This document shows, piece by piece, positions 56,358 through 64,000 of a DNA stretch of 64,000 nucleotides (position 1 is its first letter; every line of letters starts with the position of its first letter). The position numbers and the translations under genes are program-made. Origin of the DNA: Primulina eburnea (Eukaryota; Streptophyta; Magnoliopsida; Lamiales; Gesneriaceae). The DNA is taken from assembly GCF_022965805.1 (NCBI RefSeq), contig NC_133108.1, positions 18,860,056 to 18,924,055 of the forward strand, read 5' to 3'. The notes below the pieces were generated by a model. That model was not told the origin of the DNA and searched no databases. It saw nothing but the letters and a program-made list of their open reading frames with translations.

Positions 56358-59300
56358 CTAGAGCCAACTACCCATATACTTTAGACCCATTGATTCGCGA
56401 TGCTTCTCGAATGATGGTCCTGGTAAAGGCTTAGTTAGTGGATCAGCAACATTATCTTCGGAGCCGACTTTGTCGATCGACACTTCTCCTCGTTCCACAA
56501 TCTCTCGGAGGATGTGGTACTTTCTCAATACATGTTTGGACTTCTGATGAGACCTTGGCTCCTTCGCCTGAGCTATGGCTCCCGTGTTGTCACACATCAC
56601 CGGGATAGGAGCAACTCCATTAGGAATGACGCCCAACTCTTGGACGAAATTCCTAATCCAAACAGTCTCCTTTGCTGCAGCCGATGCAGCAATGTATTCT
56701 GCCTCAGTAGTGGAATCCGCAGTACTGTCTTGCTTGGAACTCTTCCAAGAGACAGCACCACCATTGATCATGAATATGAATCCGGAGGTTGACTTCGAGT
56801 CATCAACATCGCTTTGGAAGCTAGAGTCGGTATAGCCTTCCAATTTCAGTTCTCCACCCCCATAGACCAAAAACAACTTATTGGTCCTTCTCAAATACTT
56901 GAGGATGTCTTTCACAGCTTTCCAGTGTGGAAGACCAGGGTTGGATTGATATCTACTCACTACACTTAGTGCAAATGCCACGTCAGGACGTGTAGATATC
57001 ATCCCATACATGATACTACCAATAGCCGAAGCATACGGAATTCGTGTCATCGCCGCTATCTCTGCATCAGTCTTGGGAGACATAGACTTGGATAGGGACA
57101 CGCCATGACACATTGGTAGATGTCCTCTCTTGGACTCATCCATCGAGAACCGCTTCACGATGGTATCAATGTATGTGGACTGGGTGAGACCAAGCAATCT
57201 TCTTGATCTATCTCTATAGATCTGTATTCCCAATACAAAAGATGCTTCACCCAAGTCCTGCATTGAGAACTTACTTGCTAACCATATCTTTGTTGATTGC
57301 AACATTCCTACATCATTCCCAATGAGTAGAATGTCATCAACATAAAGAACAAGGAATGTCACAGCACTCCCACTGACCTTCTTATACACACAGGGTTCCT
57401 CAGGATTCTTAGTAAAACCAAACTCTTTGATTGTACTATCGAATCTGAGGTTCCAGCTCCTCGATGCCTGCTTAAGACCATAAATAGATCTTTGAAGTTT
57501 GCATACCATATGCTCACTTCCGATGGATGTAAACTCTTCAGGTTGAGACATGTAAATTTCTTCCTTAATATCCCCATTAAGGAAGGCTGTCTTCACATCC
57601 ATCTGCCATATCTCATAGTCATACCATGCAGCTATGGCTAGCAATATCCTAATGGACTTGAACATCGCAACTGGAGAAAAGGTTTCCTCATAGTCAACAC
57701 CTTGTCTTTGAGTATACCCTTTTGCTACCAATCGCGCTTTGAAGGTCAATACCTTCCCATCCGCCCCAAGTTTCCTCTTGTAAATCCATTTACACCCTAT
57801 GGGAACAGTTCCCTCAGGTGGATCCGCAAGATTCCACACTTGGTTCGAATGCATGGAATTCATCTCAGATTCCATTGCTACAAGCCACTTGGATGAATCA
57901 GCATCCGATAACGCTTCCTTGAAGGTCCTTGGATCACATCCAAGATTAGGCTCATCATGGCCCTCTTCAAGAAGCAGACCATACCTCATAGGTGATCTCG
58001 AGATCCTCTCGGATCTCCTAGGAGCTTGTATCTCCTCACTTAGCTCATTGGGTGTGGGTTCTACAACTGTGGGTGCCTCTCGAACCTCTTCGAGTTCTAT
58101 CATCTCGCCCTTTCTATCAAATAGAAATTCCTTTTCCAAAAAGGTTGCATTCCTAGAAACAAACACCTTTGTTTCTTGGGGATGATAGAAACAATATCCA
58201 ACGGAATTCCTTGGATATCCCACCAAGTAGCATAAAATGGATCGACTATCCAATTTATCTCCCACTGTCTGCTTCACATAAGCAGGGCACCCCCATATTC
58301 TAAGATAAGAATACTTGGGAGGCTTACCCATCCATATCTCATATGGAGTCTTGTCAACTGCCTTTGTATGGACATTGTTCAACAACAGTGCCGCTGTCTC
58401 AAGCGCATATCCCCAAAAGGATGGCGGCAACTCCGTGAACCCCATCATAGACCGAACCATGTCCATCAAAGTCCGGTTACGACGCTCCGAAACACCATTC
58501 AATTGCGGTGTAGCGGGTGGAGTCCACTGCGAGAGAATCCCATTCTCTCTAAGATACTCTTGGAACTCGGCACTCAAGTACTCACCACCTCGATCCGATC
58601 GAAGTGTCTTGATGCTTCGTCCCAATTGTTTCTCTACTTCACTTCTGAATTCTTTGAACCTTTCAAAGGATTCAGACTTGTATTTCATCAAATACACGTA
58701 CCCATACCTCGAAAAGTCATCGGTAAAGGTGATGAAGTAGGAATGTCCATGCTTAGTGGTGATGCTAAGCGGACCGCACACATCGGTATGGATCAAATCC
58801 AATAACCCTTTGGCTCGCTCCGCATGGCCCTTAAAGGGAATTTTGGTCATCTTTCCTTTTAGACAGGATTCACAAGTCGTGAGAGCATTAATATCGGACA
58901 TATCAAACATGCCAACTCCAACTAGATTGTTCATCCTTCTTAGGGAAATATGACCTAATCGAGCATGCCATAATTGTGCCAAATTAAGAGTATCTTGTTT
59001 GCGCTTATTTGTTGTTGTTATCGTTTGGACATTGTTAAGTGGAATATCTTTTAATTTTAAGGTGTAGAGATTGTTTTCAAGTTCACCGGTACCAACTAAA
59101 CATTCATTCTTGTAAATATTGCAAACACCTTTGCCAAATAAACAAGAAAATCCATCAATATCAAGCATAGGAATGGAAATAATGTTTTTAATCAAGTCTG
59201 GTACGAACAAAACATCTCTTAATACAAACTTAAAATCATTGTTCAAAATTAAACAAAAATCTCCTACGGCTTTGGCAGCAACTCTTGCTCCATTGCCCAT

Positions 59301-60296
59301 CCTCAAGAAGGTCTCACCCTCTCGGAGCCTTCTACTTCTTCTCATCGCCTGCAAATCATTACAGAGATGTGAGCCACAGCCGGTATCCAATACCCAAGAA
59401 GTAGAGTTAATCGAGATATTTACTTCAATAAAGAACATACCTTTGCCAGAACCCTTCTGCGCAAGATATTCCCTGCAGTTACGCCTCCAATGTCTAGGCT
59501 TCTTGCAGTGATGACAGATGTCAACTGTCTTCTCAGCCTTGGCTGGCGCGGCTGCCACTACGGGACTCGGAGTCTGCCTCTTCAAGGCCTCGCTCTTCTT
59601 GGGGCGCTGGAAAGAACGCTTCTTTCCCTTCCCAGGTGGACCGGTCTTTGTGCCAGATGAAGAGCCCACATAAAGAACCGACTTCTCCTTTTTGATTGTG
59701 GACTCAAAGGTCACAAGCATGTTCACCAACTCTTCAAGGCTGGGCTCGAGCTTGTTCATATTGAAGTTCACGACAAAAGGATCGAAAGAGCTAGGCAGCG
59801 ACAGCAGCAACACATCAGTGGTCAACTCCGAAGGCAATACCAAATCCATGCCAACGAGCTTGTCCACGAGCCCAATCAACTTTAGGCCATGCTCATGGAC
59901 CGAAGTCCCATCTCGCATGCGTAAAGTGATGAGCTCCTTTACTGTGGCATGCCTCAAAGGCCGAGTCTGCTCACCGAAGAGCTCCTTGAGGTGCATATGA
60001 ATGTCAGCAGCATTCTTTGCATCCTCGAATCGCCTTTGCAGCTCATCGTTCATCGAAGCCTGCATATAACACCTTGCCTTCAAGTCATGGTCGCACCAAT
60101 CCTTGTAGGTCTGCAATTCCTCAGGAGTGCAGCTAGTCGGAGCCTCAGCAGGGGGCGACTCAGTCAGTGTGTATGCGATTTTCTCCGAGTTTAAGACAAT
60201 CTTTAGATTTCTTAGCCAAGTGATATAGTTAGGTCCGGTTAGAACGTGTTTTTCGAGAATAACGGAAAACGGGTTGCGAATTGATGACATTGTCAA
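56358..60296 (-). CDS. copia gag-pol polyprotein, intact open frame
   Basis: 1312 residues without a stop, starting MTMSSIRNPFSVILEKH. Order: gag (1-270) with knuckle CHHCKKPRHWRRNC; retropepsin near 305 (WVLDTGCGSH); integrase zinc finger (HARLGHIS...CESCLKGK); integrase core with HTDVCGPL, FTDDFSRYGY and NGVSERRNRT; RT (MDVKTAFLNGD, IYGLKQASRSW, YVDD); RNase H (GYTDSSF, TEAEYIA, CDNTGAI) ending DPLTKPLP. Integrase before RT is the copia order. All catalytic residues I can place are present. The unusual residue is Arg where copia-1 has Gly in the knuckle. It probably supplies the proteins for its own copying and possibly for relatives such as copia-1. The lineage (Tork/Angela/TAR side) is not settled. 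Confidence 0.95.
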   Translation of the reverse strand: MTMSSIRNPFSVILEKHVLTGPNYITWLRNLKIVLNSEKIAYTLTESPPAEAPTSCTPEELQTYKDWCDHDLKARCYMQASMNDELQRRFEDAKNAADIHMHLKELFGEQTRPLRHATVKELITLRMRDGTSVHEHGLKLIGLVDKLVGMDLVLPSELTTDVLLLSLPSSFDPFVVNFNMNKLEPSLEELVNMLVTFESTIKKEKSVLYVGSSSGTKTGPPGKGKKRSFQRPKKSEALKRQTPSPVVAAAPAKAEKTVDICHHCKKPRHWRRNCREYLAQKGSGKGMFFIEVNISINSTSWVLDTGCGSHLCNDLQAMRRSRRLREGETFLRMGNGARVAAKAVGDFCLILNNDFKFVLRDVLFVPDLIKNIISIPMLDIDGFSCLFGKGVCNIYKNECLVGTGELENNLYTLKLKDIPLNNVQTITTTNKRKQDTLNLAQLWHARLGHISLRRMNNLVGVGMFDMSDINALTTCESCLKGKMTKIPFKGHAERAKGLLDLIHTDVCGPLSITTKHGHSYFITFTDDFSRYGYVYLMKYKSESFERFKEFRSEVEKQLGRSIKTLRSDRGGEYLSAEFQEYLRENGILSQWTPPATPQLNGVSERRNRTLMDMVRSMMGFTELPPSFWGYALETAALLLNNVHTKAVDKTPYEIWMGKPPKYSYLRIWGCPAYVKQTVGDKLDSRSILCYLVGYPRNSVGYCFYHPQETKVFVSRNATFLEKEFLFDRKGEMIELEEVREAPTVVEPTPNELSEEIQAPRRSERISRSPMRYGLLLEEGHDEPNLGCDPRTFKEALSDADSSKWLVAMESEMNSMHSNQVWNLADPPEGTVPIGCKWIYKRKLGADGKVLTFKARLVAKGYTQRQGVDYEETFSPVAMFKSIRILLAIAAWYDYEIWQMDVKTAFLNGDIKEEIYMSQPEEFTSIGSEHMVCKLQRSIYGLKQASRSWNLRFDSTIKEFGFTKNPEEPCVYKKVSGSAVTFLVLYVDDILLIGNDVGMLQSTKIWLASKFSMQDLGEASFVLGIQIYRDRSRRLLGLTQSTYIDTIVKRFSMDESKRGHLPMCHGVSLSKSMSPKTDAEIAAMTRIPYASAIGSIMYGMISTRPDVAFALSVVSRYQSNPGLPHWKAVKDILKYLRRTNKLFLVYGGGELKLEGYTDSSFQSDVDDSKSTSGFIFMINGGAVSWKSSKQDSTADSTTEAEYIAASAAAKETVWIRNFVQELGVIPNGVAPIPVMCDNTGAIAQAKEPRSHQKSKHVLRKYHILREIVERGEVSIDKVGSEDNVADPLTKPLPGPSFEKHRESMGLKYMGSWL

Positions 60297-62104
60297 AGAT
60301 TTGTACTGAAAAGTAAAACAGATAAATGTTAATGACTATTTTAAAATATTTAATAAGATATAAAGTTTGGACTTTTACTTTATAAATTATCGCTCCCACT
60401 GTTTTGACATTTTCACTACCCTCTAGTGAAAACGGGAAACACTTTCCTCAGTAGGTACGTAAGGTCCAATTAGCGAATTGTGATCCCGAATAATATCGGC
60501 CAATCACAATTCCTAAAAGGTAGTTTCCAATTGCATCGCTATGCAACCCTCTACGTATACTTTTGTCTCACGTTTGATTAGGACCCAATAATATGACGTC
60601 GTTCATCTTCACGTGTCAAGCCTAACCCATCGATATTGAACCTTAATGGACGGTCGTCATGAGTTCCCTCAATAATATGAGCCGAAATCATGGGAGTTCC
60701 ACGTAGTTCACATCACGATGTCAATGGATGTCACAGCTTTCCGGCACCCAGGGCCCCCTCAATAATATGAGCCGAGCCCCGAGTACGGGTAGCGTTCATC
60801 ATGCATCCATTGTCGATGGAAGACAAGGAAATTATAAACAAATTTATAATTCCCCTTTTCGGACTTGATATTAATTTTGAATCTTATTCAAAATGAGGGT
60901 TTTTTAATTTTGAAAGGTCTCATCATTAATTTTATTTTAAAAAGCTCGCCATGTTTGATCGTATGTTTGCCGGATTCATGCAACTTTGTTATTATCATAA
61001 TAATAACGCACATACTCATTATTTATAACATATCATGCATATATTATTAATAGAAAACAGTACAAGGATAATCAATTGCCCCAATACTAATGGCCCGTGT
61101 GAGCTAAACACGGGCCTAGGTCCAATCCTAGGGTAAATGCACGGGATGCAAATGCAACTACATTATTACATTAGCATCCAATATTACATGTCTTCGATCT
61201 TCATAATCACCAAGGCCACAATCTTCCAATCTTGATCTTCCACTATTCTAATATTTACAATTAAATATCCATGGCACATAGGGATACATCTCATGGGGTG
61301 GGAACGGGCCATAAACCAAGCCCACTTTAAATTGATAATTATTACAATCATTCAACACAAATATCCTAGCATACACCTAGCAAATTGGGCTTGGGCTTTT
61401 GATCATCCTTCATGCATAATATCACATATCATACACCATCAATTAATTATCACAATAATTAATTGATCCAATATTATATATCTTGATCCAATCACTAACC
61501 GCCACAATTATAAATTAAATTAACAAAGTATACAAACACCTTTGTCTACTTTCAAATTAATTTATTTATAATCGAATTTCTTGTAAATCACAATTTACTA
61601 TAAATAATTAAAGTCCTACTTCAATTATTTATTTTATGAGAAAATATGTGCAACAATTGTAAATTTAAACTTAAGGGCCCAAAAACCATTTTTCACCAAA
61701 AATATTTTGGCCCATTTAAATTTCACAAATTATGTTGGCCATCCAATGGCCCAACATCTCAAGGCCCATGACACTAAGATTGTCCAAAACACTTTTGGAA
61801 ACCCTAGTCGTCATCGCCGTCGCCGAAGCTCCGTCGCCGGATTCCGGCAACAAAAAAATTTTTTTATTATTTAAAATTCTGCACTTTTTCGGGCAGCCCC
61901 TCGGGCTGCCCTTTGCTGCCCGAAATTTCAGGGCAGCTCGGGCAGCCCTCGGGCAGCAACATGCTGCCCGAAAAATTTTTTTTTTTTTTGTTTTGCTTCA
62001 AAAAATTTCGGCCTTGATGATTTTCATGCACAAAAATTCTCAAGCGGTTAGAAATCGATCTCAACATAATATTATGCAAATATTAAACAAAAACCGTAAC
62101 CATA
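60297..62104 (-). other. copia F untranslated leader
   Basis: 1.8 kb without coding signal, collinear with 2411-4190. It carries CAATAATATGA at about 60587, 60670 and 60760. A GC-rich stretch with repeated GGGCAGC/GCTGCCC lies at 61888-61973, next to the primer site side, and could fold back on itself. Confidence 0.82.
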
Positions 62105-62118
62105 GCTCGGATACCACT
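62105..62118 (-). promoter_or_regulatory. copia F primer binding site, iMet type
   Basis: The minus strand reads AGTGGTATCCGAGC next to the 5' LTR, one mismatch from TGGTATCAGAGC. Confidence 0.85.
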
Positions 62119-64000
62119 TGAAAGCGGACCGGTTACGGAGGCCAGAAACGCAACGGAAGCAAAAATTTCATTTTTGAAGCATATAAATTTCGGCCCCCTT
62201 TGATATTGTGCAATATTTACAAAATAATCACATACATAGGATGTTCAAGTGATTTACCTATCAACCTTAAAAGGTTGATGATGGCTCCAACTTAGTTGAC
62301 TTGCAACTAAGCTCTTCTTTGGCAAGACAAGCCTACAAGCTTCCTTCCCCTTCAAGAATTAGGCCCACCACTTAACAAGGTAAATCCTCTCAAGTTTTGC
62401 ACTAGAAAAACTTGAGGATTTTTCAAAGAGAAATTTTGTTCTCCAATAAATTGAAGAACAAAACAAGAAGAAAATTTTTGAGAGAAAAACCAAGGAGATT
62501 TCGGCCAAGGGTGGGAGAGAATGAGGGAGAGTGAGTTAATCCCCTTGTCTTGGTTGTGTGAAAAGCAAAAAAGCAAAAGGTGCATGCATTTGAATTTTTT
62601 AATAAAAATAATACACAACTCTTCACCTCCCAAGCATGCAAACCCTAGCATGTCTCTCATATGTTATATGGTTTTTTTAACACATTAAAAAACCATGGAA
62701 TAAATTTTAATTATCTCAAACACATTTGAGATTAATTAAATACTACTCGAATTTATTCAAGTCCCACTAGTTAAATAATTATTTTAATTGAGCTCTACAA
62801 GACTCAATATTATTTAATTAATTCAACACTTGAATTAATTTAATTATTTAGACTCTACTAGGTCTACTAGTGTTTAATTAATTCAACACTTGAATTAATC
62901 TAATTTAGTCCTCAATAATGTTTATGAAAATCACAATTTTCAACTACATTATTAACTTGGCCAAATTTTAATCTTAGGAACACTTCCATAAATTAAAATT
63001 TATATTTCTCTCATAGAAGTCATACTTCTATTTTTCTTTACGCTTATAAACACATTTATAAGCCGTTCAACACATTGAACTATTTTACTTCTCATCGGGA
63101 TTTACAAAGCAAGTACTTGTGTGGCCCTCAATGGTTCATTGATACGACTAGCCGTGGGTTCACATCTCCATGTGATTCGGACTAAACATGTCCTTATTCG
63201 AGCATACCCCAATTGCCCCATTCTTACTTATCAACACCTTGATAATAAGAACGTCAGAACTCAAGTCTGATAGTACCCAACCAATCACGTTAAACGCCTA
63301 GCAGCATCGCTTACGTGATTCCCTAGGTATCACATGATAGTGCCTGCAAGAACCATTCAATTATGGTTAGCGTACAGTACGGTCCCTTCAACTCATATAT
63401 CCCGACCGATTCGACAACTATTGGTTTATCGAGAGTTGTCAATGAATCGATACTATGTGTCATGTTGTGGTTGCATCGATGGTGTAATCTATGAAACCCC
63501 TTTCATAATTACCACCATACTCTGATCAGAGATTTCAACCCACACATACATGAAAACACATAGGATATCCATACCCGTAGGTAAGCGGTGAATTCCCGAC
63601 TACAATGCATCGACTCCTATATGTTTCGCCGTAACACCCAACCTTGCCACCTGATGACCCCATAAGAGTCGGTAAACAAGTCAAAGTGAAACGCTAGCAC
63701 ATAGAGTCTCAATGTTGTCCCGGGTCATAAGGACTAATGGTGTACAACCATAAACTAGGACTTTTCCACTCGATAAGTGAGAACCACTTGGAAAGTCCTT
63801 TATAGAGGGTTGTTCAGTGCACTCTACCAGGAGCACCTATCTGCATGCTCGGACATCACAATGTCCCCTACCAATGAAACATGGTACTCACATCGCAGAT
63901 ACTAGTCTCTAACTCGAGCGGTCTTTATCCTTCTTAGTGGCGGCTGAATCGACTAGGAACGGTTTAGAATATACAGTATTCCAAATATGAGTTTCATGAT
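62119..64000 (-). repeat. copia F 5' LTR, cut by window end
   Basis: Begins TGAAAGCGGACC and matches the 3' LTR closely up to the last base of the window. Confidence 0.94.

Larger units (their letters stand above)
54263..64000 (-). mobile_element. copia F, near-complete Ty1/copia retrotransposon with open polyprotein
   Basis: It is minus oriented. The 3' LTR is at 54263-56343, the polypurine tract adjoins it, gag-pol is open over 56358-60296, followed by a leader of 1.8 kb, a primer site, and the 5' LTR from 62119 to the window end (about 1882 of 2081 bp present). Aligning the LTRs by eye gives roughly 20-25 differences over about 1.88 kb, so insertion was fairly recent. It lies in the integrase of gypsy D; the flanking bases at left are TTGTC, and the right target copy is outside the window. 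Confidence 0.95.

Overview
This 64 kb window looks like repeat-rich nuclear DNA from a flowering plant, probably a eudicot. I found no host gene, rRNA gene or tRNA gene. Nearly every stretch belongs to a retrotransposon or DNA transposon: Ty1/copia, Ty3/gypsy chromoviruses with a C-terminal chromodomain, an Athila-like gypsy, Cassandra TRIMs carrying 5S rRNA-like sequence, and CACTA elements. The organism cannot be named from the sequence.

Layout. 1-6298: a decayed copia element (copia-1, minus), cut by the window edge, with its 5' LTR at 4205-6298. 6299-12720: fragments of gypsy-type LTRs in both orientations. 12735-15605: an Athila-like LTR, tRNA-Asp-type primer site and broken gag. 15606-18134: an LTR-like region split by a complete Cassandra element (16081-16942, target duplication TCTAC). 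18135-22034: a truncated gypsy LTR with a gag stub, and a solo LTR (20046-22008, target duplication ACAGA). 22035-24494: another LTR (G') joined to Cassandra sequence and folded into a large inverted repeat. 24495-28637: the 3' half of gypsy A (minus). 28638-28757: one CACTA end. 28758-32636: gypsy B (minus), split by a CACTA element (30883-32529). 31709-34744: a nearly perfect 1518-bp tandem duplication. 34745-35219: the rest of a copia LTR fragment. 35220-38270: gypsy C (plus), broken by LTR G (38271-39402). 39403-54262: gypsy D (plus), containing complete gypsy E (44596-53162, minus, target duplication CAAAG). D is cut again at 54262 by copia F (54263 to beyond 64000), which has an open 1312-residue polyprotein and LTRs nearly identical to each other.

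The right half is thus a set of nested insertions: C is hit by G, G by D, and D by both E and F. Only F looks able to encode its own proteins. E is one base deletion and one stop codon away from an open frame; all others are clearly broken.

The most unusual feature is not a gene. At least seven chromovirus-type LTRs, the Athila-like LTR and one unclassified LTR-like fragment carry a short array of GC-rich, near-palindromic motifs arranged in pairs. Where the promoter can be recognised, the array sits just upstream of a TATA-like sequence. Three different motif families fill the same position in otherwise related LTRs, as if a promoter cassette had been exchanged.
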